Source of the DNA: Heloderma charlesbogerti
Taxonomy: Eukaryota; Chordata; Lepidosauria; Squamata; Helodermatidae
DNA length: 64,000 nucleotides
Reading direction: 5' to 3'
Assembly: GCA_026122225.1 (NCBI GenBank)
Contig: JANEZZ010000404.1
Span: 1,736,001-1,800,000 of the forward strand
Shown here: one piece after another, positions 12,646-25,091 of the stretch
Position numbering within the stretch: position 1 is the first letter of the stretch
Layout of the letters: each line of letters starts with the position of its first letter
Translations under genes and position numbers: made by a program
Notes under the pieces: model-generated
The model's input: only the letters and a program-made list of their open reading frames with translations
Told to the model about the DNA's origin: nothing
Database searches by the model: none

Positions 12646-15320
12646 TGCTCTTTGACTCCTTGTTTTGCTTGTATAGCATGAGAGATGCAGAGGAGCCTGT
12701 TGGAGCTGCTGTTGTAAATAAACATTAATTCAACGCAATGACACTTAAGGGCTTACTGGGCATTTTTTTATCTTCCTTTTGGAAAATACTGATGCTTTTG
12801 CTTCTAAATTGATGCTAGATATTTATGTGCGGCAAGTTTGTAAAAGGTATGTGAATATAGTGTGGAGATGGGGGGCAGTGTTCACACAACCACTTTCGTT
12901 GTCTAAGCAAGCTTTGAGGCTGTTTTTGCAGCTGATACCGAGATGTGATTATTGTATTTCACATAGTTGTACATGTGAACATAAGCCTAGCTTAGGCTAG
13001 AATGTATATTTGGTTTTAATTTTGGCTCTCTTCTGTTTTTGTGTCCTACCATAACATGTTCACAAGTGGCCCACTACACAATAAAATTTAGATTGTAAAC
13101 TCTGTGTTGTTGAGAGTTTTGTCTCCTGCCTCTTTTTGCTTTTGCTGTTCAGTTCCTTGTACACTGTTACCACTAGATGAGCAATGAAATGTTGTTAGCA
13201 CTGCCAGTGAAAGCATGCCTTTAAATTGGGCTGATTCTGCATAGCGACTGGGAAGTTCACATCTTTCCTCGGCCGTTTTAGGCAATCTGCTGTTCCCTCC
13301 GTGTTGGGCCCTCCATTTACAAACTGCTGGTGATGATGCTGACCTAGTGTAGAAAGTAGTTGTCAGGATTTCTGAGAAGTGCCTGGAACACTCGAAAGGC
13401 ATTGCCTAAAAGCCCCCCACCCCCCAGGGCCTCTTTCCATGTACACAAACGTGTGGAGCAAAATTGTTATGTCGGGCTTCTGTTTGCTCTCCCTGCAAAT
13501 TTATCCAAAAGGTCAGTCTTGTTCCCTCCAATTGCTCAGGCTCTGCTGGGAATTGATTAAAACTGCCAGCAAGAGCATGTCAAGGGTTGTCTGAGACAAC
13601 TCTATAAACACTTTTTGTTATTCACTTTGCTGGGTGATATAAATATATTTATCTTCTTCTGTCAAGTTGCTGACAGGACAGGTGCTGGAACATCAGCAAG
13701 GCTCCGGCGCTAAGACCTCATTAGGGCACCATCAGCTGGACAAGCATTGCCCTCTTGTAGCTAACCAATTTTATTTACCTCTCCTTATCTTAGAACAATG
13801 CAGGCCATGGCTAAAATGACTGCGGGAGCTAGTAAGTGTGTGCATGTGATGCGTGAGACCCATCTCCTCAGAAATGCTGCAAATATTATTCAAACTCCTT
13901 CTAAGAAATTCCTCAAATTCTTTGCCCGAGCAGGAACCTCAAAATTTGTCTCTCATTCCACTTTGGGCAAAATTCTCCTGCAATGGTGTCTGTCACAGTG
14001 AGGATGGGGGCGTTTATATTGTAGTTCCTTTGTAGCTCATCTTATGCTCTTAGTAGGTGGCCCTGGAATCCCCTTGGCTTCTGGAAGCCACTAATTACAG
14101 CCAAAACTGGTAGGGGCTTCCAGAATTAAGGGAGCACTATATAAATATGCCTCTTTGCACAGAGGTTAATGAAGTTCAGTTGCAACTCCTAGAAATAAAG
14201 GTGGGATGTTCTACCCTATTCCTTCTCAAATATAATTGCTCTTAGTCACATTCCTCACAATTCTGTTGATAGACAGAGGGCTCTGAGATTGGAGCCATCT
14301 GTCTATCCTATGCCCAGCCAGCGAGAACCAGGCAGGGTGGGAGGTGGACAGAGGCGATTTTGCCTCCAGTTTCTCTTTTAAAATAAACATTTCAGTTAGA
14401 TGGGCCTCTGAGTCCTTTGAGTTGACCTATACCTATATTGTAGTGGGCAGGGACTGCAGCATAAAGGCTGTAGGATGCTGTGGATCCTGGCTTCTCCTCT
14501 CCCCACTTCGGAAGAGCAGCCACCAAGGTGTTTTCCGTGGCAGCTGTGAGGGGGAGGGGGAATGGCCTGATGTCAGATTCCTGCTCCCAAGGTCATAGCA
14601 ATGTCTATGGCTTTGGGAGGGGAAATCTGACAGATCCTATGGGCCCTGAGTTGCTCTCCCAGGAACCATAGGATTGCTCTGCCATGTGATAGTGCTTGCA
14701 AGTCCCCTGCATCCAGTCATAAAACATAACTGTCACAGGATTATAGCAGTGCACAGTGCTAGTTTGATGTGTAAAGCCCTCTAAAATTATTGACTTCGAA
14801 GATGCTCTGCACAAATGGTTTCTTCAGTGTGAACAGAGGGAAGTAACTTGGATTTGAGTTGCTAGGTATTGGTAGGAGAGTTGATAAGGGCTTGTTCTTT
14901 CTGGAAGCTTGTGGTTATCTTTGTTATGGGAAAGGGTATTGCCACTCACCAGCTAGAGGGTTAAATCCGTGAGTAGAAGGCAACAGTAATGGGTATTTTG
15001 GTCATCTTACACTTACGTAGGTGACTTCATTAAGGGTTTGGTGCAACAGAGAATTGGAATGGCACAGATTCACTCTTGGGAGACCTAGCTGGAGTGAAGT
15101 GCTCGTTAGCATAATTTATGGGTTTTTTTTAGCGGAATTAAGATTAGTCCCTAAACATTAATAATAATAACTTTAATAAATGCAGTGGTGCTCCTTACAC
15201 TCAGCTCCTCTTAAATGAAATTAGATTCTGCAAAATGGTGTATTGAGTTTCCAGTAGAGGTCTCCCTCGGCGGGACCTCTTCTGCCATCGCATGGCCACC
15301 CAGAGCCATTCCTGCAGCCT
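12646..15320. other. unassigned sequence
   Basis: AT-rich DNA with short open frames but no recognisable exon. No confident repeat. Confidence 0.4.
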
Positions 15321-15324
15321 TAAG

Positions 15325-15514
15325 AGATGTTTTTATATTTATTATTACATATCTAACTCAAGGAGGCTTACACGATCCTCCTCTCCTCCATTTTATCCCC
15401 ACAACAACTCTGTGAGGTAGGTTAGGCTGAGAGCCAGTGACTGGCCCAAAGTCACCCAGTGAGCTTCATGGCCTAGTGGGGACTAGAACCCAAATAACCT
15501 GAAACCTAGTCCAG
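15325..15514 (-). mobile_element. tRNA-derived SINE, body half (split by insertion)
   Basis: The minus strand reads from the internal region (GGTTCTAGTCCCC, box B-like) through TGACTTTGGGCCAGTCACTG and CCTCACAGAGTTGTTGTGGGG to the tail. The head lies beyond the insertion at 16925-16957. The body resembles MIR/CORE-type SINE sequence. Confidence 0.75.
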
Positions 15515-16924
15515 GGGCGTGTTTCCACACTATCACCTTCACTTTGTTTGCAACTTTGTTGCGATGTTTCCTTCTCCTTTTCCTGTTTCCACAGGAAAGA
15601 CCCGGCTTATCATTGCTGTAGCCTGGGGCTCTGTGCTGTTTCCACTGAGCCCTAATTGAATTGTTTTCTTGATAGCTGGGTGGATTCTGAGTGGAGTCTG
15701 GGTTGGGTCTGATTACCTCATCCGTGTTCCCGCCTCCTCGACTGTGTTTCCAGGACAATGGAAGGAGAAGCTAATGGAGGAGTACTGGATTTTTTAAAAG
15801 GAATCAGCTTTGCTGTGAAGAGAGGCTTCCCCCCTCTTCCCCCCTTTCTCCTTCCCCCTGAAAGTCCAGATGCACCTGCATTTCAGAAAATGGGAGTTAC
15901 TTCTGAGTTACACATATGCTTGTGCTGGGAAGGGGAGGGGAGGGGAGAACAGAAAGAGGGAAACCATCCCCCATTTTAACCCAGAGGACTTCATTGACCA
16001 CAATGGGAGTTACTTCTGAGGAGACAGTAATGGGTTTGTTGTGGGAAAGAGAGCAGTAAACACAAAGACAGAAACCAGCCCCCATTGTAACCTGCAGGAT
16101 ATCTATAACAAAGCTGTGAGGTACTTTCTTACTAAGGCAGTTAATCAGAGCCTCATAATCCTGCTTGGTCGCTTCATTGCACTTAAGGAATTGGGCTTAA
16201 AAGTGTGTCATTTCAATTGAGGGGGAATCTCTGTAAATTCTGATGTGGGCATTCAAAAACAAGCCTCATCGACCACAGTGGGAGTTACTTCTGAGGAGAC
16301 ACTAATGGGTTTGTTGTGGGAAAGAGACTGAAACCAGCCCCCATTTTAATGCACAGGATCTCTGTATGGAAACTGTGAATGAGATATGTCCTAAGGCAAT
16401 GGACCGGAGCCTCGAGATCACGTTTAATTACATTTAAGGAATTGGGCTTTGATATGTGCTGTGTCAGTTGAGGGGCTTCTCTGTTATTTCTGTGGTCACT
16501 GAGAGGGCAAGCCTCATTCAGCACAATGGGAGAAAACACCCCATGACTGGGGTCATGGGCTGTGTCCTAATGCTTATTTTCAGTGATGTTTTAAAAGTTG
16601 GTCCCTCAGCATCCTGCTCCAAAATGGGGATAAAACTTCTGGAAAACAGGGAGGGAAAGGGTTGGGTCTCTGAGGTCGGAGCGAGACACACCCACAAAGG
16701 CTGGGCTACACGCCTCATGGGCAGGATTATGATACCGAGCTGAGTGCAGTTGTGGAAACAGGTCAGTAATGGAGCCAAAGTAAGCTGGAAAAGTCAGACT
16801 ATAACCAGTCTCAGAAGAAGCGGTTTTTCTGTGTTTTCTGGTGATGAATGGCCACAACGTCATGGAAACACAGAGACCTCACCGCACAGCCAGGTTGGAG
16901 TAAATCGCTGGTGGAAACACAGCC
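15515..16924. mobile_element. 1.41 kb Harbinger-like nonautonomous transposon
   Basis: The termini are GGGCGTGTTTCCAC and its imperfect inverse GTGGAAACACAGCC. A 3-bp direct repeat CAG flanks the element (15512-15514 and 16925-16927). Removing element plus one CAG restores a continuous SINE (CCTAGTC-CAG-CACTCTAACC). A 3-bp duplication and GGGC ends suggest PIF/Harbinger. No transposase is visible. The interior carries direct repeats of 250-275 bp around GGGAGTTACTTCTGAGGAGA. Confidence 0.75.
15891..16530. repeat. degenerate tandem repeats inside the Harbinger-like element
   Basis: The landmark GACCACA(A/G)TGGGAG occurs at 15996 and 16271 and a weaker form at about 16521, giving units of about 275 and 250 bp. 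GGGTTTGTTGTGGGAAAGAGA, AACCAGCCCCCATT and AAGGAATTGGGCTT recur at matching positions. Confidence 0.8.
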
Positions 16925-16957
16925 CAGCACTCTAACCATTACACCACACTAGCTGAA
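16925..16957 (-). mobile_element. tRNA-derived SINE, head half (split by insertion)
   Basis: The minus strand gives AGCTAGTGTGGTGTAATGG then TTAGAGTGCTG, a polymerase III box A head. It completes the SINE at 15325-15514. Confidence 0.75.
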
Positions 16958-18224
16958 TTAGACTTGAATTAGAAGTTTGGCAGGAGGAGCTTTTCCTGGC
17001 ATGGAGAAGCAGTGATGGGCCAAACTTCACCTGCTTCATTTCTCCTTATCAGGCTGGCATTTAAGACTCGGGAGCCCTGTCCGAAAAACTCATAGGACTG
17101 TGTCTGTTTTGTGAAATACTTAAAGGTGCAGTTAAATGCGAACTCTTGCAGGATAAGTTTTGCTTGAGATGATACCTTGAAAACGACAGTGTTCATGGAG
17201 CAACACTCAAGAGAGGCTGTGATGTTGTATTTCCTCCTTTTCATAGCAAGGGGGAGATGTAGCTTTTGGCTATGCTTGGCTTCGCATGTAACATAAATTT
17301 CACGGTTTTACCAAATTCCCTGCTGGCTGTTCTCTTCATCAGTGCAACTGATGTGTACAAGTCTGAACATGCTGTTGTACAGTAGAAAGACAAACTGCTG
17401 TGCAGAGAAACAAGTGGCAGGTTGAAGAGAGGCAAATGGTGTTTCTTTCTGGGTTGTATTTTAACCCAGGCTCTCAGGCTTACAGGATCTCTTTTGTTTT
17501 CCCCTAGAACCTCAAGATCCACCAGTCACAACCACGTGCAAAATAACAGCTGGGAGGGGGCAGGTGGAGCCATATGCAAAATGGTGCCTCAGAGGGTAGA
17601 ACCAACAGGACCACATGAGAGACACATGGAGATAACCGTGCATATACAGGTTTACATTTACACTCTGATCTGTAGCAACTCAGATGTAACAGTGCAATTT
17701 AGGGGTTGGGGGAAAAGCTTTTGTTGTTGCTGTTACTAACTGGGAGCCAGAAATCTTGCTGACCTGCTGCAAATTATGTACTACATCCAGATCTATTTAA
17801 TTTATTTCATTTTAGAACGTTTATAACCCTGCCTGGGAGCTCAAAGCAGCTCACAACAGAAATCATAAACACAACAATTAAAACCGTCTTTACAATTTAA
17901 AGCAAAACCCACTAAACATGAAAACACAATATCCTTCTGCCCACCCCTGCCTTAAGCAAAAGTCCCACAAATGCCTGTATGATTGCAGATAGTCTGAGTT
18001 TCAATAATTCAACAGTGAATTAATCTCAAAGGGGAAAATAAGCAGAGGTAGGCTTCCTAGGGGGAGGAAAAAGGAAATAACAAGCGGCGAAGAGTTCTTT
18101 GGTGATCTCTAGACCACATCCCAGAGCCAGTGACAATTTCTGTCTCCTCCACCCCCACAGTGGTGCGCTTATGTAATTATACTCTGGACTTAATGGTCTC
18201 TTTGAATGGTGATGTGTATTACTT
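16958..18224. other. mostly unassigned; one LINE tail
   Basis: About 17800-17965 resembles a minus-strand L2-like 3' tail (AAAGCAGCTCACAACAG followed by an A-rich stretch). No coding evidence. Confidence 0.45.
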
Positions 18225-18715
18225 AGAATCATAGAATAGTAGGGTTGGAAGGGGCCTACAAGGCCATCGAGTCCAACCCCCTGCTCAGCACAGGAATCCA
18301 AGTCAGAGCATCCCTGACAGATGGCTGTCCAGCCTCGTCTTGAAGGCCTCCAGTGTGGCAATTACCTCCCTAGGTCATTGGTTCCATTATCGTATTGCTC
18401 TAACAGTCAGGAGGTTTTTCCCGATGTTCAGCCGGAATCTGGCTTCCCGTCACTTGAGCCCATGATTCCGTGTCCTGCACTCTGGGATGATCAAGAAGAG
18501 ATCCTGGCCTTCCTCTCTGGGACAACCTTTCAAGTACTTGAAGAGCGCTATCATGTCTCCCCCTCAGTCTTCTCTTCTCAAGGCTAAACAGGCCCAGTTC
18601 TTTCAGTCTCTCCTCATAGGGCTTTGTTTCCAGTCCCCTGATCATCTTGGTTGCCCTCCTCTGAACCCTCTCCAGTGTGTCTGCATCCTTCTTAAAGTGT
18701 GGTTTACACTTCATT
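18225..18715 (-). mobile_element. 5'-truncated CR1 LINE (3' 490 bp)
   Basis: It begins on the plus strand with AGAATCATAGAATAGTAGGG. The minus strand encodes the end of CR1 ORF2 ([19 protein letters not shown], then [18 protein letters not shown]), after which the frame is lost. Confidence 0.9.
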
Positions 18716-18797
18716 TACTTCAAATGTGGCAAGCCAGCCATGCTGTGTTTGGGGACCCTCCTGCTTGTTTTGCTAAGTGGGGTCCTGGACTTCCACC

Positions 18798-18963
18798 CAG
18801 TGGAGGCTGGTGGCTCCAACGTAAGTGGGTGGTAAATCCGCTCCAGGTTTCAGTCAGAACCAGTGTTTACCTTAGATAGCTGTTTTAGGGTTCTGACTGG
18901 TTCTGACTGAAACCTGGAGTGGATTCACTGCCCCAGTGACATTGGAGTCTCCAGCCTCCACTG
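18798..18963. mobile_element. 166 bp hAT MITE with perfect 8-bp target duplication
   Basis: The element starts CAGTGGAGGCTGG and ends CCAGCCTCCACTG. The inverted arms extend about 65 bp (GGTTTCAGTCAGAACCA against its complement). It is flanked by CTTCCACC at 18790-18797 and 18964-18971. An 8-bp duplication and CAG...CTG ends fit hAT. Confidence 0.9.
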
Positions 18964-19059
18964 CTTCCACCCTAAAGTCCTGCCACCACGTTTTGCAGAT
19001 GAACATGTGGATGGTCTGCATTTGAAAGTGTGTGTGAAGTGGTGTCAGATGACAGGAAC

Positions 19060-19063
<4 letters not shown>

Positions 19064-19092
<29 letters not shown>
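19064..19092. repeat. (TG)n microsatellite
   Basis: About 14 uninterrupted TG units. Confidence 0.95.
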
Positions 19093-19784
19093 TGGTCATG
19101 GTTGATCTGTGCTGGCCACATCACATTTGCAAGCCACCTGTCAGTGTTTATACCCAAAGAGTGGACTTGGATTGTGTGTTCAAGGAAATACAAAATTGGA
19201 TCCAGGAAATCTCTGGTCCTAGGACTGCTTCTGCCGCAGACTTGTTAGGGCAAGTTTTCATCTCCCTCTCTTCCCCCTCCCCTTTTCCATTTCCCCCATT
19301 TGTGAAATGGAAACGGAGACCTTCTTCACGGGTGGCTGAGAGAGGCGACAGGAGGGAAAGAAGCAGTTGTCTCAGCTGAAAATGTGTGTCTGTGAATCGA
19401 AATAGTCCTGCTCAAGGTGTATGGTCTGAAATATTGAGAGAGCTCTAACCTATCCAGAGAAGGAATTTACATATTGTTAATGAGTATTTTGTATTGATTT
19501 CTACTTGCCAATGTGTGTTGTATACTAATTTTTTAGTTTAAGATACAATGATTTAGATGTTTTTTCTTGAGTTCATGAGTTGTCATGGATTATCAGTGCA
19601 TTGATTATTAGTTCCCAATATCTGTTTTCCTTGTTTATCATTTATTTTACAAAGTAATGAATTTGTTTGTGCTGGTTTACTCTGCTTCCAGTCTGAGCTA
19701 TTAGCTGGTTTCCTGCTCTTACGGCTCAGATCCTATCCATGCTTAATGAGGAGTAAGTCCCATTGAACATAGTGAGCTCAATCA

Positions 19785-20012
19785 GACCAAGGTCCATCTA
19801 GTCCAGCATTCTATTTGCGCAGTGGCCAACCAGATGCCTACAGGAAACCCAAAAGCAGGACATGAGTGCAACAGCACCCTCCTGCCCATGTTCCCCAGCA
19901 ACTGGTGTACAGAAGTATACTGCCCCTAATACTGGAGGGAGCATATAGCCATCAGGACTAGCAGCTATTGATAGCCTTATCCTCCATGAATTTGTCCAAG
20001 CCCTTTTTTATT
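19785..20012 (-). mobile_element. old CR1-like LINE, 3' end (part 1)
   Basis: LINE-tail phrases (ATCAGACCAAGGTCC, CATCTAGTCCAGCATTCT, CAGTGGCCAACCAGATGCC) are homologous to about 7390-7700. It is interrupted at about 20013 by L2 sequence and resumes at 20549. Confidence 0.75.
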
Positions 20013-20548
20013 TTGTTATTTATTAATTAAATTTCTTAATCGCCCATCTGGCCGGTCACCCGGCCACTCGGGGCGATGTACAGCAATACAACAGTTTTAA
20101 AACAACAAAATTCTACATTAAAACATCATATTTCTAAAAATACCCTAACCCACCCCAAATGCCTGCCTGTACAACCATGTTTTTAATGCGTGGTGGAAGC
20201 TCATTAAAGAGGGGGCATGGTGGAGTTCCCTAGGGAGGGAGATCCACAGAGTGGGGGCCACCACAGAGAAGGCCCTCTCCCTCGTCCTCACGAGCCTAGC
20301 TGTCCTGGCTGATGGGACAGAGAGAAGGCCATCTGAGGCTGATCTTGTTGAGCAGCCTGTCTGTGTTGCTGGAGGCACTCCTTAAGATAGGCTGGGCTGG
20401 AACCATATAGGGTTTTAAAGGTCAAAACCAACACCTTGAATTTGGCCCAGAAAACAACTGGTAACCAGTGCAACTCCTTCAGCACCGGAGTGATGTGATC
20501 ATGCCGGAGGCTGCCTTTAATCAGGTGAGCCGCCGCATTCTGCACCAG
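20013..20548 (-). mobile_element. L2-like LINE 3' fragment nested in old CR1-like LINE
   Basis: The reverse complement ends in a tail with GGGGCGATGTACAGCAAT on the plus strand. A minus-strand frame relic contains RAFSVVAPTLW and FKVLVLTFKTLYG, typical of L2-clade RT C-termini. The host LINE reads continuously across it (AAGCCCTTTTT to CTTTTTAAAGCC). Confidence 0.8.
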
Positions 20549-21700
20549 CTGCAGCTTTTTAAAGCCATCCAAATTGGTGGCCATCGCTACATCTTGTAGT
20601 AGTGATTTCCATAGTTTAACTATGCAGTATGTGGAGAAGTACTTCCTTTTATCTGTCCTGAATCTTCTACCAGTCAACTTCATGGGATGACCCTGGGTTC
20701 TAACATTATGAGAGAAGAAGAAGACTGTTCCCCATCCACTTTCTGCACGCCATGCATAATTTTGTACACCCCTATTATGTCTCCCCTCACTTGCCTTTTC
20801 TCCAAACTAAACAGTCCCAGATGTTGCAACCTTTTCTCATAGGAGAACAGCCCCTTGATCATTTTAGTTGCCCTTTTTTGCCCGTTTTCCAGCACTACAG
20901 TATTATTTTTTAGGTGAGGTGACCAGAACTCTACAGAGTATTCCAAGCATGGTTGCACACCATAGGTTTGTATAAAGACAGTATGATACCAGCAGTTTTA
21001 TTTTCAATTCCTTTCCTAATTATTCCTACCATAGAACATCAGCCACACACTGGGCTGACATTTTCATCCAGCTGTCCACCACAACCCCAAAATCTCTTTC
21101 TTGGTCAGTCACTGCTAGCTCACATCTCATTAGCTTATACTTGAAGTAGGGATTTTGAAAGGATTTAATCCTCTTGACCCCCCCCCCTTTCAACTTCCTT
21201 TTTACAAGTTCCCTCATTTTAGAGAAGTTTCCTCCGCCCCCTGTTTTTTTTTACTTCTGAGTAACAGGTACAGGTGTATAGGCATACACTGCCTGTGACT
21301 CATGCAGTATCACTTTACAATTACTTACATTGAACCACAGTTGCCATTTTGATAACCATTATCCCAATTTGTAACAATACTTTTGGAGCTCTTTGCAATC
21401 CCTTTTTGTTTTAACCACCCTAAATAACTTGGTGTCATCAGCAAACGTGGCCACGTTACTGCTCACTCCTAAATCCAGATCTTTTATGAACAAGTTGACA
21501 AGCCTTGGTTCCAATACAGATGCCTCTGGGACCCCAGTGTTTATATCCCTCTCTTAGGAGAATTTATTATTTGTTCTTACATTCTGCTTTCCGTTCTTTA
21601 ACCAGTTACTGATCCATCTTGTTCCATGATTGCTAAGTTTGCTCAGGAGTCTTTGGTGAGGGAGTTTGTCAAAAGCCTTTTGGAAGTCCAGGTAAACAAT
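20549..21700 (-). mobile_element. old CR1-like LINE (part 2), RT C-terminal half
   Basis: Minus-strand frames carry [38 protein letters not shown] and ATKMIKGL, CR1-clade RT C-terminal signatures. The frames are interrupted by indels. The Harbinger-like MITE at 21701 interrupts it next. Confidence 0.8.
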
Positions 21701-22109
21701 GGGCATCTCTACACCAGCCTAAAATCCCACATTTAAAATGTGGCTTTCTACTTCCATTTTAAATGCAGGATCATGGCGGATTCCCTTTACACATGTTTCC
21801 TTCCCCCCGCTTTCCCCCCTCCTTTCCCCCCTTATCTGAGTCTTCCATATGTTTCATTATACAGCTGCTAGATGGTGCTGTCATCTAGCTTCCCTTATTG
21901 TGGGTTTTCCTGTTTTCACAAAGGGAACTCAAGTGCGGTAATTTGCTAGCTTATTATCTCTGATCTTTTAAAAAATGGAATACAGGTCATTTAGTGTGGG
22001 AGATGCCCTGGAGGTTGAGGGAGGTCCTGGAGGTCCATCTAAAGGACTCGCAAACTTCCATCAGTAACCAATCTCAATTGCAGGATAAACGTTCTGTGTG
22101 GAGAAGCCT
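21701..22109. mobile_element. Harbinger-like MITE with 3-bp duplication AAT
   Basis: Termini are GGGCATCTCTACACCAGCC and GGAGAAGCCT. AAT flanks both sides (21698-21700, 22110-22112), and the LINE reads continuously if element plus one AAT is removed (GTAAACAATGTCTACC). A subterminal palindrome surrounds GGATTTTAGG/CATTTAAAATG. Confidence 0.85.
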
Positions 22110-23010
22110 AATGTCTACCGTCAACATATTTATTGATACTCGCAAAGAACTCTAAAATATTAGTGAGACAGGACTTACCTTTGCAGAATCCATGTTGTTT
22201 TTTTGCCTTTCGATACGCTTACGAATTTTATCTTTAATAATGCTTTCAATCAATTTACCCAGAACAGATATTAAGGTCTGTAATTTCCCAGATCCCCCCG
22301 ATCCCTTTTTAAAAATTGGCATTATGTTGGCCATTCTCTTAGGGACATGTTATATATTTTTGTTTGTAGATCAGCAATTTCACATTTCAGTTCTTCAAGG
22401 GCTCTTGGATAGATACTGTCTGGGCCCAGTGATTTATTTGCTTTCAATTTATCAATAAGGTTGAGAACTTCATCTTTTGTCACCACTATTTGCCTCAGTT
22501 CCTCAGACTCCCTTCCTGAAAACATCAGTTCAGGCACAGATCTCTGCCCTGTATCTTCTGCAGTGAAGACCAATGAAAAGAATTCATTCAGCTTCTCTGT
22601 AATCTCCTTATCCTCCTATAGTACTCCTTTAACTTCATTGTCATCCAATGGTCCAACTGCCTCCCTAGCTGCTTTCCTGCTTCTGATATATTTAAAGTAT
22701 TCTTTATCGTTGGCCCTGATGCTTTTAGTGTTTTTCTAGTGCTTTTGGTTCCTCAAAAAAGCATTTTGATCCTCAAAACGCTTTTTTTTTTTTGCATCTC
22801 TTATTGCCTTGTTTTCATCTCCTTCTTGCAAGATTGTGCTCCTTCTTCTTTTCCTCATTTGGGCAAGACTTCCATTTTCTGAAGGACACCTTCTTTTATG
22901 TAATAGCTTCCTTGACACTGCTCATTAACCATGCCAGTGACCTCTTCTACCTTTCCTGAGCTGCGGTGTACTCTCTAGCTGAGCTTCTATTATTGTTATT
23001 TTGAGCAGCC
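22110..23010 (-). mobile_element. old CR1-like LINE (part 3), RT N-terminus and linker
   Basis: The minus strand encodes a relic with KANKSLGPDSIYPRALEEL and ANIMPIFKKGSGGSGKL, the start of a CR1-clade RT, broken by frameshifts. Upstream linker sequence extends to about 23010. Confidence 0.8.
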
Positions 23011-23830
23011 TCCAAGGTTTTTGAAGGGATTTAACCCTCTTGACCTCCCCTTTTTACCTTCCTTTTTACCAGTTCCCTCATTTTAGAGAGGTTCCTCTCC
23101 CCCCCTTTACTTCTGAGTAACAGGTACAGGTGTATAGGCATACACTGCATGTGACTGATCTTCCTAGAACACCCATGTGGTTCCACCGCTCTCTCACTTG
23201 CATTCTTCCTTTAAAACTCATCTCTTTTGTGAAAAATTATCTCTCAAATCTTTTTGGGGTGGGGATTCTGGACAGTGTTACCCCTATGTTTGTCTGGCTG
23301 TCCCCACAAGAACCTTCAAGGGGATTCGCCTCAGCAGCTGGCTGCCTGTGCGTGGATGCTAAAAAGGTGTATTGGCCATTTGTGGCAGAGGTTGTGTAGC
23401 GGCTAATGTGGCAATGGTTGTCTAGATCTGGCTGGACGTTTCATGCATCCACTTTATTGGTCCATCCTATCATTTGATTATTGCATAGAATCATAGAATA
23501 GTAGGGTTGGAAGGGGCCTGCAAGGCCATCGAGTCCAACCCCCTGCTCAATGCAGGAATCCAAGTCAGAGCATCCCTGACAAATGGCTGTCCAGCCTTGT
23601 CTTGAAGGCCGCCAGTGTGAGAGAGCCCACCACCTCCCCAGGTAATTGGTTCCATTGTCGTATTGCTCTTACAGTCAGGAAGTTTTTCCTGATGTTCAGC
23701 CGGAATCTGGCTTCCTGTCACTTGAGCCCATTATTCCGTGTCCTGCACTCTGGGATGATCAAGAAGAGATCCTGGCCTTCTTCTCTGTGACAACCTTTCA
23801 AATACTTGAAGAGTGCTATCATATCTCCCC

Positions 23831-25024
23831 TCAGTCTTCTCTTCTCAAGGCTAAACATGCCCAGTTGAGTCTCTCTTCATAGGGCTTTGTTTCCAGTCCC
23901 CTGACCATCTTTGTTGCCCTCCTCTGAACCCTCTCCAGTTTGTCTGCATCCTTCTTAAAGTGTGGTGCCCAGAACTGGACACAGTACTCCAGATGAGGCC
24001 TAACCAGTGCTGAGTAGAGGGGAACTAGTACTTCCCGGGATTTGGAAGCGATGCTTCTATGAATGCAGCCCAAAATAGCATTTGCCTTTTTTGCAGCCAC
24101 ATCACATTGTTGGCTCATATTCAGCTTGTGATCGACAACAATTCCAAGATCTTTCTCGCTCGTAGTGTGGTTGAGCCACGTATCCCCCATCTTGTAACTG
24201 TGCATTTGGTTTCTTTTTCCTAGGTGCAGAACTTGGCATTTGTCCCTATTAAATGTCATTCTGTTGTTTTCTGCCCAGCGCTCCAGTCTATCCAGATCAC
24301 TTTGAATTTTGTTTCTGTCTTCCAAAGTATTAGCTATCCTGCCCAATTTTGTGTCATCTGCAAATTTGATCAGCATTCCCTGCACCTCCTCCTCCAAGTC
24401 ATTAATACAAATGTTGAAGAGCACTGGGCCCAGGACTGAGCCCTGCGGTACCCCACTCGTTACCTCTCCCCAGTTGGAGAAGGTCCCACTGATAAGCACT
24501 CTTTGAGTCCGATTCTGTAGCCAACTGTGGATCCACCGGATCATTGTTTCATCTAGCCCACTTTGAGCTAGTTTGCTCATCAGGAGATCATGGGGCACTT
24601 TGTCGAAAGCTTTGCTGAAGTCAAGGTATATGATGTCTACAGCATTCCGATGGTCTACAAGGGAGGTTACTTGATCAAAAAATGAGATCAGATTTGTCTG
24701 GCAGGACTTGTTTTTGACAAATCCATGTTGGCTTCGAGTAATCACGGCATTGTTGTCAAGGTGCTTCCAGATGGATTGCTTTGTGATCTGCTCCAGAATT
24801 TTCCCAGGGATTGATGTCAGACTGACTGGTCTGTAGTTCCCAGGTTCCTCCTTTTTACCCTTTTTGAAGATAGGGACAACGTTAGCCCTCCTCCAGTCAT
24901 CTGGCACTTCCCCCGTCCTCCATGATTTCTCAAAGAGAATAGACAGCGGTTCTGAGAGTTCTTCTGCCAGTTCCTTTATGACTCTAGGATGCAGTTCATC
25001 TGGCTCTGGAGATTTGAAACTCAT
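23831..25024 (-). pseudogene. CR1 ORF2 C-terminal part: reverse transcriptase
   Basis: A 397-residue open frame covering fingers, palm and thumb of a CR1-clade reverse transcriptase. Motifs include KSPEPDELHPRV, NYRPVSLTSIPGKILE, SQHGFVKNKSCQTNL, YLDFSKAFDKVPH (first catalytic Asp), SGVPQGSVLGPVLFN and the FADDTKLG catalytic box. The thumb has [19 protein letters not shown]. The last residues ([11 protein letters not shown]) are out of frame relative to the family sequence seen at 18580 ([14 protein letters not shown]), so a small deletion near 23870 has cut the C-terminus. Catalytic residues are intact but the protein could not be made in one piece. Confidence 0.92.
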
Positions 25025-25091
25025 TCAAAGTAATGAGATGTTCCTTGACCATATGCCTGTCGATCTCAAGCTGCAATCCTGCCCCTTCAGC

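Noticed and set aside
19030..19193. Cys/Val- and Thr/His-rich frames around 19065
   Set aside because: Translation of the (TG)n microsatellite.
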